From: JAGVPT01 sp963827085
GTDB taxonomy: Bacteria > Bacteroidota > Ignavibacteria > UBA10030 > UBA8401
Assembly (NCBI GenBank): GCA_963827085.1
Contig: CAWGZY010000005.1
Coordinates: 62,001-126,000, forward strand
DNA length: 64,000 nucleotides
Direction: 5' to 3'
The notes below the pieces were generated by a model. The model was not told where the DNA came from and ran no database searches. It was given only the letters and a program-made list of their open reading frames with translations. Every line of letters starts with the position of its first letter. Position 1 is the first letter of the stretch. A program made the position numbers and the translations under genes. Shown one piece after another: positions 51,564 through 60,315 of the stretch.

Positions 51564-51581
51564 TGCAAATTCAATTTGTAA

Positions 51582-51947
51582 TTACTTATTGTCTTCAATA
51601 TTGATATTTACAGTCCGATCAAATGGATTTTGATTTCTATACCGATCAGGCAAGTTACCTATCGCAATTAAAACACCATTTTTAAAAGTTAATAAACTTC
51701 TGACAATCGTTCTGTTCCAACTCCAGCCAGCATCGTCCCAAGTTGTTTCTTGATATTGCCAAACTTCAATATTATCACCAGTAGAATCTACAAATGCGGC
51801 TTTCTTAAGAGGTTTGCCAACTTCCTTAGCAACTTGCTCTTTTGTCATTCCGAGTTCTGCTTTTTCGGCAACTTGCGATGTGGTAGCACAGGAACTAAGC
51901 AAAAAAGTTATTACAATGCTAATGCAATAAATAAATATTCGGTTCAT
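51582..51947 (-). CDS. BamE/SmpA-like lipoprotein
   Basis: 121 residues. Lipobox LLSSC, mature CATTSQ. ELGMTKEQVAKEVGKPLKKA followed by VWQYQETTWDD and LLTFKNGVLIAIG is the SmpA/OmlA (BamE) layout: helix with G-M-T-x-x-x-V, then three strands. BamE stabilises the outer-membrane assembly machine; small BamE-like lipoproteins in other contexts have unknown roles. Second gene of its cassette. Confidence 0.85.
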   Translation of the reverse strand: MNRIFIYCISIVITFLLSSCATTSQVAEKAELGMTKEQVAKEVGKPLKKAAFVDSTGDNIEVWQYQETTWDDAGWSWNRTIVRSLLTFKNGVLIAIGNLPDRYRNQNPFDRTVNINIEDNK

Positions 51948-51987
51948 TAGTGCACCTTAGACAAATGATAAGTTCTATAAAACAATT

Positions 51988-52275
51988 CTAATAACCCAAT
52001 TTGTTCAACGCGGAATTTTCTTCCGTTGCACTACTGGACAAAATAACTTTAATTTTTTGTTCCGCTTCAATCATTAATGGATGATTTGAATTCATTGCTA
52101 AAGACTCTGCTTCGAACTTTTTGAAAATTTGTATATCAATGCTTCCATTGTTGCTTATTGCTTGCTTCACTTTTTCTATAAGTATTTGAGCGCGAGCTAG
52201 TTGGATTGAAAGGCTGTTATATTGAATTGCCAATTCATTTAATTGCTGTTCCGTGCTCTTTTTTTGTGTACTCAT
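51988..52275 (-). CDS. Small coiled-coil protein
   Basis: 95 residues, all helical: EQQLNELAIQYNSLSIQLAR, AQILIEKVKQAISNNGSIDI, then HPLMIEAEQKIKVILSSSAT. No signal or membrane segment. GGAGGT lies before the ATG at 52275. It is 40 bp upstream of the BamE-like gene in the same cassette; a cytoplasmic and an exported protein paired in one cassette is notable. Confidence 0.72.
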   Translation of the reverse strand: MSTQKKSTEQQLNELAIQYNSLSIQLARAQILIEKVKQAISNNGSIDIQIFKKFEAESLAMNSNHPLMIEAEQKIKVILSSSATEENSALNKLGY

Positions 52276-52309
52276 GAAGACCTCCGTTGTTATTGAATAT
52301 GAATTTGCA

Positions 52310-52460
52310 GGCTAACGGACCGGAGCTAAGCTGCGGCGACGTGCAACGTCGCCGCGGTAGTCATTCCGCGCGTGGTATGTCCAGTCCAATTGTAGCTGCT
52401 TGTTGCGCGCGTGCAAAATCATCGACGGCTGGTTCCGTCAGCTTGAGCGACTGGTTAGGC
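52310..52460 (-). repeat. attC, hybrid of modules II and I
   Basis: Heptamers GGCTAAC and GTTAGGC. The left part (gcgacgtgcaacgtcgccg) is II-like and the right part (tggtatgtccagtcc ... cgcgcgtgcaaaatc) is I-like. Site of the B2 cassette at 52461. Confidence 0.9.
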
Positions 52461-52683
52461 GGCGATACTTGTATGTTGATAAGAATACCCTTTCGTACTA
52501 TTAACTGCTTTACATTAGAAACAATTTCTAAGAATGACAATACCTAAATCTTGGTATTTGATGAGCCACCGAATTTGATGATTGTTCAGTCGAAAGGGGA
52601 GAAGTTGGTAAGTAAAATGAGTGCTTATAGACCAATTTTTTCACCCCTAATATTTTTTTCTTTTATAACAACTATGTATCGCC
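52461..52683 (-). repeat. Family B cassette, subtype B2
   Basis: Gene-less. End repeat GTTAGGCGGCGATAC matches over 15 bp. Adjacent to a second B2 cassette. Confidence 0.75.
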
Positions 52684-52836
52684 GCCTAACGGACCGGAGC
52701 TAAGCTGCGGCGACGAAGTGCCGCAGCGACGGAATCCAGTCCGCGCGTGGCAAGTCATGTCCAACAAGTAACTGGTTGTTTCGCGCGTGCAAAATCATCG
52801 ACGGCTGGTTCCGTCAGCTTGAGCGACTGGTTAGGC
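52684..52836 (-). repeat. attC, module I
   Basis: Heptamers GCCTAAC and GTTAGGC. Site of the B2 cassette at 52837. Confidence 0.95.
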
Positions 52837-53057
52837 GGCAATACTTGTATGTTGATAAGAATACCCATTCGTATTGACTGACTGCTTTACATTAGAAACA
52901 ATTTCCAAGAATGACAATACCTAAGTCTTGGTATTTGATGAACTACCGAATTTTGGTGATTGTTCAGTGGAAAGGGGGAAGTTAGTAGGTAATATGACTG
53001 CTTGTAGATCAATTCTTTTAACCCCAATATTTTTTCTTTATAACAACTTGTTATGCC
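52837..53057 (-). repeat. Family B cassette, subtype B2
   Basis: Gene-less; close twin of 40882-41103, less close to its immediate neighbour at 52461. Confidence 0.75.
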
Positions 53058-53210
53058 GCCTAACGGACCGGAGCTAAGCTGCGGCGGCGAGCAGCCGCCG
53101 CAAAGTAGCTCGGTGCGCGGACGTTCCAGTCAGAAACTCCTAATCCAGTCCAACACCGCGCGGCGAAATCGTCAACGGCTGGTTCCGTCAGCTTGAGCGA
53201 CTGGTTAGCC
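53058..53210 (-). repeat. attC, module III
   Basis: Heptamers GCCTAAC and GTTAGCC. Site of the 65-residue gene at 53250. Confidence 0.95.
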
Positions 53211-53249
53211 CGCAACCCATTTGTCATAGGTTGTTTTTCATTCTGTTTA

Positions 53250-53447
53250 TTATCGAGCACGAGTTCCGAGTTTAAGTAAACCAGCCACTTTGAATTGTTC
53301 GAATGCTTCTGGTGAGAACTCAAAGCGCTCACCACCTTTTGTTATTATTGATTGCAGCTTTTCTTCTGAGTTGTATTCAATTTTCTCGATTCCAACTTCA
53401 CGGATTTTTTGCTGGATGTAGGTCCAATTATTCAATGTCATTTTCAT
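53250..53447 (-). CDS. Hypothetical 65-residue protein
   Basis: 65 residues (MKMTLNNWTYIQQKIREVGI, then EKIEYNSEEKLQSIITKGGE, RFEFSPEAFEQFKVAGLLKL). A mixed helix-strand small protein with no signal. It is the only good frame in a 265-bp cassette and starts 28 bp from the core. No family recognised; the alternation of charged and hydrophobic residues supports real coding. Confidence 0.65.
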   Translation of the reverse strand: MKMTLNNWTYIQQKIREVGIEKIEYNSEEKLQSIITKGGERFEFSPEAFEQFKVAGLLKLGTRAR

Positions 53448-53475
53448 AGCGGTTTCCGTTTATGATGAAGTTGCG

Positions 53476-53625
53476 GGCTAACGGACCGGAGCTAAGCTGC
53501 GGCGACGTGCAGCCAGTTCCCTGTAGAATATACGCGCGACATGCATGGCCATTTCCTTAAAAAATTTTTTGGCGCGCGGCGAAAAGCTGACGGCTGGTTC
53601 CGTCAGCTTGAGCGACTGGTTAGGG
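53476..53625 (-). repeat. attC, module II
   Basis: Heptamers GGCTAAC and GTTAGGG. GTTAGGGCGCA pairs with the core at 56012-56022, beyond two genes and a decayed attC. Confidence 0.95.
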
Positions 53626-53700
53626 CGCACGACGTTTTGTTTCTAGCTAACATTTCCCCATTATCCCCCTTACAGCTATTTTTCTGTTGCCGAAAGTTCG

Positions 53701-55122
53701 TTACTTTTCATAAATTATTTTTGCATTTCGGTCTAGACAAATAGTTTTTACCTTAACCCCTTGCTCGTTATATTCAAATCGCATAACGGCAAAATGATTA
53801 TCCTTCCTTTCTTTCAACCGCTCATTGGTACCAAAGTATCTTGCTTCTACTACATTACCGTGCTCGTCATATTTTATGCGAGTGATAGCAGTGCAATTAT
53901 CTTTAGATTCTTTTAGTTGCTCATCGAGGCCGAAATATTTTTGCTCTACTACATTTCCTCGTTCGTCATATTGAAAGCGGATAATGGCAACGCCTACATC
54001 ATTCCTTTCTTTCAACTGCTCATCAATCCCAAAGTATCTTCCTTCTACTTCATTGCCAGACTCGTCAAATTTTGAATGTATAATAGCAACAGCCCAATCT
54101 TTATCCTCTTTTAAATGTTCATCTGCCCCAAAATATCTTGTCTCTAGCACATTTCCGTGCTCATCATAATGCCAGCGAGTGATAGCAATACCATCAATTT
54201 TATCCTCTTTCAACTGCTCATCAGTGCCAAAATATCTCTGTTCTGTTTTATTCCCATGCTCGTCATACTTCCAGCGAGTGATAGCAATGCCATTATCTTT
54301 ATCCTCTTTCAATTGTTCATCGGTACCAAAATATCTTTGTTCTGTTTCATTCCCATGCTCGTCATATATCCAGCGAGTGATAGCAATGCCATTTTTATGT
54401 TCTTTCAACTGTTCATCAGTGCCGAAGTATGTTTCTTCCACTACATTTCCGTGCTTGTCATTTTTCCAACGAATAATAGCAACATTATCTTTATCTTCAA
54501 GTAGTTGACCATCCTTTCCGTGGTTTGACTGTTCAGTAATTCTAGTTCCATCTCTGTCATATTTAAATCTTAATTCATAATATCCCACATTATCTATGAT
54601 TCTGTTCCCCTCCTTGTCAATACGTATTGATTTGATCCTTCGACCCTTTTCATCAAGAGTCCATAAATACTGCGCTACGCCATACTTGTCTTCGGTCAGA
54701 TTTCCATAATTATCATAATTGAATATTGAAATTGGGCGATTATTATTGTTAAGTTTTAGACGAACTGAATAAACACCATCGCCGTTAGAAATCGGTTTAC
54801 CTTTGGCATTTTGAAAAATCTTTTTTTCATATCCGTCTGAATACTCGAATAAAATTCGTGCGACTTCAAAATAAGAATCAATATGTAATTTGCCTCCTAT
54901 CAAGTAGTCCACTTTGATAAGCTTATTATTTTCAGCATAATACAAATGATAACAATTAATTGTATTTGCCATTTCAGGCGCAATCGGATATTTCCCAACG
55001 ATGGTTTCTGCATCTACACTTTCTATGCTTGAAAAATAGTCATTTGGTTTCTTTGAACAACCATTTATCAAGAAAACGGATACAATAATCACAATGATTA
55101 ACAGATGATGATGTTTATTCAT
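53701..55122 (-). CDS. Lipoprotein of 33-residue YD-like repeats
   Basis: 473 residues. Lipobox VFLINGC, mature CSKKPND. From about residue 200 there are eight tandem repeats of 33 residues with the pattern RYFGTDEQLKEDKDNGIAIT followed by RWKYDEHGNxxEQ. The repeat recalls RHS/YD-type beta-hairpin repeats and is almost identical in its middle copies, so the gene may vary in length. Likely a surface or periplasmic binding protein. First 180 residues have weaker copies of the same pattern. Confidence 0.85.
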   Translation of the reverse strand: MNKHHHLLIIVIIVSVFLINGCSKKPNDYFSSIESVDAETIVGKYPIAPEMANTINCYHLYYAENNKLIKVDYLIGGKLHIDSYFEVARILFEYSDGYEKKIFQNAKGKPISNGDGVYSVRLKLNNNNRPISIFNYDNYGNLTEDKYGVAQYLWTLDEKGRRIKSIRIDKEGNRIIDNVGYYELRFKYDRDGTRITEQSNHGKDGQLLEDKDNVAIIRWKNDKHGNVVEETYFGTDEQLKEHKNGIAITRWIYDEHGNETEQRYFGTDEQLKEDKDNGIAITRWKYDEHGNKTEQRYFGTDEQLKEDKIDGIAITRWHYDEHGNVLETRYFGADEHLKEDKDWAVAIIHSKFDESGNEVEGRYFGIDEQLKERNDVGVAIIRFQYDERGNVVEQKYFGLDEQLKESKDNCTAITRIKYDEHGNVVEARYFGTNERLKERKDNHFAVMRFEYNEQGVKVKTICLDRNAKIIYEK

Positions 55123-55250
55123 TTATTAGTCCGGTTTATATTGTTTTCGTGTCCATTGTGAATAGTTGCCGCTTGCCATTAATCAATTTCACACCGCTCT
55201 TTATATGAAACGCGGCGTCAAGTATGTATAAGGTTCATTTTGATGATGCC

Positions 55251-55299
55251 TTGCGCGTCGTTTTCGTCGACAGTAATTTCCCTCAGCGACCGGTTAGGG
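55251..55299 (-). repeat. Decayed attC remnant
   Basis: gcgcgtcgttttcgtcgacagtaatttccctcagcgaccGGTTAGGGG aligns to the right half of an attC with a four-base loss (CTTG) in the L box. The left arm is absent; 55123-55250 hold nothing else recognisable. Confidence 0.65.
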
Positions 55300-55312
55300 G
55301 TAAGCCACTACT

Positions 55313-55993
55313 TTAAGTAATTTCAACGAAGTCAATTCTATATTGAGGCGCGATGAATTCCTTCTTCCAATTTTGATCAGTAAAAGTCCTCATTTCTATT
55401 AACCTAATTGAAAAACCGCATTCCTCATTCAAGTAGCGTACGGTTTTTAAGATTTGCGGCTTAAATATTTCATCCATTATGATGCCAGACCTTGGCAGGA
55501 CGCGAATAAACTTATCAGAGATGTTGTTATCATGAAGAAATTCATCAAATTTGTCGCGCAAAATACCATTGAGGGAACTCTTACGTTTGTCCAAGTATGA
55601 AGCATGTAATTCATTTATATATTTCAGATTAATTTTTTGAAACGAAAGATCTGCTATATATCTGATCAATTGACCATGAGTATTAAGTGAGTTACCACCA
55701 ATTTTTAATTCACATGGCAATAGAGCACCATCGTCCCGTAAATACAAGAGATCAATGTATTGATCTTCATCGCCCGCCTTAATCTCTGACGATACAAGAG
55801 TGTAACCGTCGGCTGGAAAATTATTAAACATATCTGAATCCTCTATCAACCGCCTTAAGTCTTTTTCTTCAGTCCAACCGAAATCATTCTTGAGATTGAT
55901 TCTACGATCAAAAGTTTCGTATTTCTCCCAATCCCTCGACATTGGTTGGATTCCGAGAAAATTTTTTGTCTGTGCGAAAATTGATTGTCTCAT
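55313..55993 (-). CDS. PD-(D/E)XK nuclease-like protein
   Basis: 226 residues. EDQYIDLLYLRDDGALLPCE followed by LKIGGNSLNTHGQLIRYIAD is a standard PD-(D/E)XK core: Asp 81, Glu 95-x-Lys 97, then a helix with Gln-x-x-x-Tyr as in NucS-like and Mrr-like nucleases. The N-terminal 70 residues are unrecognised. DNA cleavage is likely, and defence is an inference from context. The gene shares a unit with the repeat lipoprotein at 53701 and lies downstream of two family A promoters. Confidence 0.85.
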   Translation of the reverse strand: MRQSIFAQTKNFLGIQPMSRDWEKYETFDRRINLKNDFGWTEEKDLRRLIEDSDMFNNFPADGYTLVSSEIKAGDEDQYIDLLYLRDDGALLPCELKIGGNSLNTHGQLIRYIADLSFQKINLKYINELHASYLDKRKSSLNGILRDKFDEFLHDNNISDKFIRVLPRSGIIMDEIFKPQILKTVRYLNEECGFSIRLIEMRTFTDQNWKKEFIAPQYRIDFVEIT

Positions 55994-56015
55994 AATATCG
56001 AAGGCATGTTTTGCG

Positions 56016-56167
56016 CCCTAACGGACCGGAGCTAAGCTGCGGCGGCGAAGCGCCGCAGCGACGGTAGCCAGTCCGCGCGTGGCAATTCATGTCCAATAGT
56101 AGCTGGCTGTTTCGCGCGTGTTAAATCATCGACGGCTGGTTCCGTCAGCTTGAGCGACTGGTTAGGT
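56016..56167 (-). repeat. attC, module I
   Basis: Heptamers CCCTAAC and GTTAGGT. Site of family A copy 17. Confidence 0.95.
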
Positions 56168-56422
56168 GGCAAAGTCAGCTGGTTAACCTGCATACAGCTT
56201 CGCACTAAGAATGCTTCGTTTTTGATTTTGCTTATAAACATAGCTCCCAACTATGATTGCCAGGAAAGCTCTCCATACCAGAAAATATCGTTTTATTGCA
56301 GTTATTGCAATTAGAAAATCTCACTGCTTATAGATTCGTATCTTTGGAAACTTGAATCAAAAAAACAAAACTTGAATTACTGAAACTGTTTCTTTCTTAG
56401 ACAATCTAAGCTTTTCTTTGCC
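56168..56422 (-). repeat. Family A promoter cassette, copy 17
   Basis: -35 TTGCAA at 56305-56310 and 17-bp spacing, but -10 is TATTTT (56282-56287), so probably weakened. Confidence 0.72.
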
Positions 56423-56574
56423 ACCTAACGGACCGGAGCTAAGCTGCGGCGGCGAAGCGCCGCAGCGACGGAATCCAGTCCGCGCGTGGCGAGTCATGTC
56501 CAATAGTAGCTATTTGTTTCGCGCGTGCTAAATCGCCGACGGCTGGTTCCGTCAGCTTGAGCGACTGGTTAGGT
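56423..56574 (-). repeat. attC, module I
   Basis: Heptamers ACCTAAC and GTTAGGT. Site of family A copy 18. Confidence 0.95.
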
Positions 56575-56826
56575 GGCAAAGTCAGTTGGTTAACCTGCAT
56601 ACAGCTTCGCACTAAGAATGCTTCGTTTTTGATTTTGCTTATAAACATAGCTCCCAACTATGATTGCCTGGTAAGCTCTCCGCACCAGATAATATCGTTT
56701 TATCGCAGTTATTGCAATTAGAAAATCTGACTGCTTGTAGACTCATCTTTTTGGAGCTCAATCAAAGAATAAAACTTGAATTACTGAAACTGTTTCTTTC
56801 TTAGATAATCTAAGCTTTTCTTTGCC
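56575..56826 (-). repeat. Family A promoter cassette, copy 18
   Basis: -35 TTGCAA at 56712-56717, 17 bp, -10 TATTAT at 56689-56694. Confidence 0.8.
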
Positions 56827-56979
56827 ACCTAACGGACCGGAGCTAAGCTGCGGCGGCGAAGCGCCGCAGCGACGGACTCCAGTCCGCGCGAGCTAAGTCC
56901 TGTCCAACAAGTAACTGGTTCTTTCGCGCGTGTTAAATCATCGACGGCTGGTTCCGTCAGCTTGAGCGACTGGTTAGGC
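56827..56979 (-). repeat. attC, module I
   Basis: Heptamers ACCTAAC and GTTAGGC. Site of the family B cassette at 56980. Confidence 0.95.
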
Positions 56980-57204
56980 GGCGATAAGTGTATGTTGATA
57001 AGAACGCGCTTTCGTACTGACTCTATTATATTAGAAACTATCTCCAAGAATGTCATACCAAGCTTTTGGTATTTTATAAAGTGACCGTATTTAGTGAATG
57101 CGTTGTCTGAAAGAAGAGTCGTTTGTAGAAAAACCGGATGACTGCTTGTAGGCTAATTCTTTTAACTCCTCCTTTTTTTTCTTTTGCTACAAATTGCTTT
57201 CGCC
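56980..57204 (-). repeat. Family B cassette, subtype B1
   Basis: Gene-less, with the AATACCAA-AAGC-TTGGTAT palindrome; the last pair is lost (gtcataccaagc). Confidence 0.72.
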
Positions 57205-57355
57205 GCCTAACGGACCGGAGCTAAGCTGCGGCGGTGAGCCGCGTCGGCACGGTAGCCAGTCCGCGCGTGGCAATCTACGTCCAATAGTAACTGGTTGTTT
57301 CGCGCGTGCGAAATCATCGACGGCTGGTTCCGTCAGCTTGAGCGACTGGTTAGGC
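57205..57355 (-). repeat. attC, hybrid of modules IV and I
   Basis: Heptamers GCCTAAC and GTTAGGC. Standard arms, but the loop gtgagccgcgtcggcacgg is IV-like and the rest is I-like. Site of the cassette with the gene at 57363. Confidence 0.9.
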
Positions 57356-57362
57356 GCCAAAG

Positions 57363-58028
57363 CTACTTATTTTTGTGTTTAGTCGAAACATGCAAGGAAT
57401 CTTTAATTAAAGGTTTTGAATTTAATATCAGCACTTTTGTTGTATCGGGAAAAGCGCTTTGATTTTTTATAATTACGTTTCTTTCAGTTGTATAAGTCAA
57501 ATACTGGAATAGAGAACTGAGAAAAGTTGCAGTGATAGATATGATCGCAATAATAAGTGTTAGTCGTTGAGCTTTTTTTCGATCGCGGTTTTCTTCTTTT
57601 GCAATGTACTCTTCAGTAGTTAGATACCCGCGCAGAACAAACTCTGAAAGTTCAGGCAACGGAACAATCTCTTTTTTGAGACGATCAATAACCAGTGAAA
57701 GCAGAGCGACATCAGGACCGAACGCTGCTGTAAAAAGAGGGAATAATCCTTTAGCTTGTAAATCGAATGACACAGTATAAATTAAGCCTATCTTTTGCAG
57801 CCTATCTAAAAGTGAGACATATTCTTTCAAACGCGTTTCAGTTAATTCACGATTCTTCGGAACGTAAACCGGAGAATCCCTTTCGAAAGAAGTGTTGGCA
57901 ATATAACTATTACCGCTAGCTTTCTCCTGCGTCAATTCACCAAACTCAGTAAGAAAAGAGTCAATTGTGGTACATTTACCAGAAAGAAGTGATTTGATAA
58001 CTGTTTTCTGAAAATCAGATAGTTTCAT
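57363..58028 (-). CDS. Helical protein with one membrane helix
   Basis: 221 residues. A soluble helical first part with an HTH-like opening (MKLSDFQKTVIKSLLSGKCT, then LKEYVSLLDRLQKIGLIYTV) resembles the winged-helix-plus-TM proteins often seen in uncharacterised FCB cassettes. One transmembrane helix lies near residues 155-178 (LTLIIAIISITATFLSSLF). Function unknown; a membrane-bound regulator is possible. Confidence 0.75.
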   Translation of the reverse strand: MKLSDFQKTVIKSLLSGKCTTIDSFLTEFGELTQEKASGNSYIANTSFERDSPVYVPKNRELTETRLKEYVSLLDRLQKIGLIYTVSFDLQAKGLFPLFTAAFGPDVALLSLVIDRLKKEIVPLPELSEFVLRGYLTTEEYIAKEENRDRKKAQRLTLIIAIISITATFLSSLFQYLTYTTERNVIIKNQSAFPDTTKVLILNSKPLIKDSLHVSTKHKNK

Positions 58029-58045
58029 AAATGTTTGTTTTTGGC

Positions 58046-58198
58046 GCCTAACGGACCGGAGCTAAGCTGCGGCAACGTGCAGCCAGATCCATGTAGTTCA
58101 TTGCGCGGACGTATCTGCTGATCATATCATTCTCGGCGAACTGTCGCGCGGCGAAATCGTCAACGGCTGGTTCCGTCAGCTTGAGCGACTGGTTAGGT
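58046..58198 (-). repeat. attC, module V
   Basis: Heptamers GCCTAAC and GTTAGGT. Site of the DUF4440-like cassette. Confidence 0.93.
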
Positions 58199-58205
58199 GG
58201 CGCAC

Positions 58206-58658
58206 TCATTTGTCTGCTGCGGGGATTGTTGCCACTTGAACAATACGCCATTGTGTTCCATCCCTTTCGAGTACGGCAGCTTCAAGCAATGATAATGGTA
58301 ATTTGCTTCCGTTATTTTCGAATTCTCCAATAACTTTATAATTTGACCAAGCGACTGACCCTCGAATTTCTGTATGAAAGTTCGATGGAAATCGTTTCAT
58401 TTTCGCGCCAGTGGAAAGGACTTGTTGAATCGACAAGATCATAGCTTGGAAATTGTAGGTCCGACCTTCCTCAAGGAGAACAAAAGTCGGTCCGGTCAAA
58501 CGTTTGAGTGATATGGTGTCAGCTGTTGCAAGTGCAACACTAAAATCATTTAACGATTTTTCAATTGCAGTAACATTTAACTCGTTTTCAGAAGTTGGCT
58601 TTTGAATGCCAAGGCTTGTAAACAGAAACCAAATTAGACAAAGAAAATGTGGTTTCAT
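58206..58658 (-). CDS. Exported DUF4440/SnoaL-like protein
   Basis: 150 residues from the ATG at 58658, which has GGAG nine bases upstream; an ATG at 58673 adds five. Signal peptide MKPHFLCLIWFLFTSLGIQK. The body follows the DUF4440 cone: IEKSLNDFSVALATADTISL, KRLTGPTFVLLEEGRTYN, then FHTEIRGSVAWSNYKVIGEF, and a final strand with DGTQWRIVQVATI. Substrate unknown. Confidence 0.85.
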   Translation of the reverse strand: MKPHFLCLIWFLFTSLGIQKPTSENELNVTAIEKSLNDFSVALATADTISLKRLTGPTFVLLEEGRTYNFQAMILSIQQVLSTGAKMKRFPSNFHTEIRGSVAWSNYKVIGEFENNGSKLPLSLLEAAVLERDGTQWRIVQVATIPAADK

Positions 58659-58690
58659 AAAAAGTGTCTCCATAAGCTGTTACTTGCGCC

Positions 58691-58842
58691 ACCTAACGGA
58701 CCGGAGCTAAGCTGCGGCAACGAAGTGCCGCAGCGACGGAATCCAGTCCGCGCGAGGTATGTCCAGTCCGATAGTAACTGGTTATTTCGCGCGTGCTAAA
58801 TCGTCAACGGCTGGTTCCGTCAGCTTGAGCGACTGGTTAGCC
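58691..58842 (-). repeat. attC, module I
   Basis: Heptamers ACCTAAC and GTTAGCC, with caacgaagtgccgc and tgaggtatgtccagtcc-like variants. Site of the T9SS cassette. Confidence 0.95.
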
Positions 58843-58856
58843 TGCATGCAATGAGT

Positions 58857-60140
58857 TTATTTGAGTAATAACATTTTCTGATTGCTCACTTCAGTAAAAC
58901 CAGCATGATAATAAGTGATTCTGTAAATGTAAATACCGCTTGATAAGCCCTTTGCATCGAATACTTTTTCGAATTCTCCTTGACCTTCAGGGCCATTCTG
59001 TAGTACAGAGATTCGATTACCCAAAAGATCGAAAACTGACAGATTCACATTTCCCTTAACAGGAATTGTATATCGTATTTTTGTTGTTGGGTTGAAAGGG
59101 TTTGGAAAGTTTTGTCTGAGGGAGAACGTAGTTGGCGTTTTATTCATTGGAGGTACAGATGTTACGCCTCCGCCATTTATTGTATGCAAGATGACGCCGT
59201 TATTCCCGACAGCCCAACCTTCTTCTTTGTTTACGAAAAAGATTGATTCTAAGCTCCCTTTGACGTAAGTCTCCTGAACTGTCCAGTTTTGTCCACCGTC
59301 GATTGAGTGTGCTATGGTTCCATCAGCACAAGAAATCCACCCACTACTGCTGTCTACGAAAAAAACTGAACGCACGGTGGAAGAGACACCAGTGTTCCCT
59401 CGGACCCAGTTTTGTCCGCCATCTGTCGTCAAAATGAGGTAGCTGTAGGTTCCGTCGTCGCCAACAGCCCACCCTTTTGATGTGTCAATAAAGAAGACTG
59501 AATATAAATCTGGGGCACCCGGAACTGACTGACCGATCCAATCATTCCCACCGTTAAATGTGTGTAGCATGTAATATTGTCTTGCAGCCCATCCGTGGAG
59601 ACTATCTACAAAGAAACCTTGGTACAGTTCTCCAGGAATAGATGGAGGCTGATCTAGCTCATATTCCGGGTTCCATGTGTTCCCTCCATCTGTGGTATGA
59701 AGAATAATTTCGCCCGATGGAGATGTGCCCCATCCACTTCCAAAGAGCCAGCCTCTCAGACTATCTACGAAAGAAATTCCATGAAAATCATAAGGGGTTT
59801 TGTCAGTGAATTTCAAATTTAGTGTCTTGCCGCTATCCCTAGACAAATAAACTTTGCCGTAGTCTGTAGAAGTCCAGAGAAATCCATTTCTTACAGAGAG
59901 ACTCCGTAAAACCCTATTGTCTCCGGTGTTCGTTTGATTCCAACTCGTTCCACCATCTGTTGTCGAAAGAAGACCATACCCGGCAATGTATCCATGCAAG
60001 CTATCAACGAATACTACATGCTGGTAGGAGTTTGATGAATCGTTTCGTTGAATGACCCATTGCCCAAAAGACGATTGGAGAACAATGACTAGAGAAAGAA
60101 CTAATGTATTTAAAATTGGTTGCATGGGTTTCCTCGTCAT
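58857..60140 (-). CDS. Ycf48/BNR-like propeller with type IX sorting domain
   Basis: 427 residues. Signal peptide near 8-26 (LNTLVLSLVIVLQSSFGQ). A seven-bladed-style propeller follows with repeats VDSLHGYIAGYGLLSTTDGG, SFVDSLRGWLFGSG, FFVDSLHGWAARQ, FFIDTSKGWAVGDDG, FFVDSSSGWISCADG and FFVNKEEGWAVGNNG, each with a TTDGGxxW-type Asp box. The last 90 residues are a type A T9SS C-terminal domain (QNFPNPFNPTTKIRYTIP ... SGIYIYRI). It should be exported across the outer membrane. MQPILN (second ATG) may be the true start. Confidence 0.92.
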   Translation of the reverse strand: MTRKPMQPILNTLVLSLVIVLQSSFGQWVIQRNDSSNSYQHVVFVDSLHGYIAGYGLLSTTDGGTSWNQTNTGDNRVLRSLSVRNGFLWTSTDYGKVYLSRDSGKTLNLKFTDKTPYDFHGISFVDSLRGWLFGSGWGTSPSGEIILHTTDGGNTWNPEYELDQPPSIPGELYQGFFVDSLHGWAARQYYMLHTFNGGNDWIGQSVPGAPDLYSVFFIDTSKGWAVGDDGTYSYLILTTDGGQNWVRGNTGVSSTVRSVFFVDSSSGWISCADGTIAHSIDGGQNWTVQETYVKGSLESIFFVNKEEGWAVGNNGVILHTINGGGVTSVPPMNKTPTTFSLRQNFPNPFNPTTKIRYTIPVKGNVNLSVFDLLGNRISVLQNGPEGQGEFEKVFDAKGLSSGIYIYRITYYHAGFTEVSNQKMLLLK

Positions 60141-60153
60141 GTCTGTTCATGCA

Positions 60154-60306
60154 GGCTAACGGACCGGAGCTAAGCTGCGGCGACGAAGTGCCGCAGCAAC
60201 GGAATCCAGTCCGCGCGAGCTGAGTCATGTCCAACAAGTAACTGGTTGTTGCGCGCGTGTAAAATCGTCGACGGCTGGTTCCGTCAGCTTGAGCGACTGG
60301 TTAGGT
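60154..60306 (-). repeat. attC, module I
   Basis: Heptamers GGCTAAC and GTTAGGT. Site of the lipoprotein cassette at 60316. Confidence 0.95.
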
Positions 60307-60315
60307 TGCCGCGAG

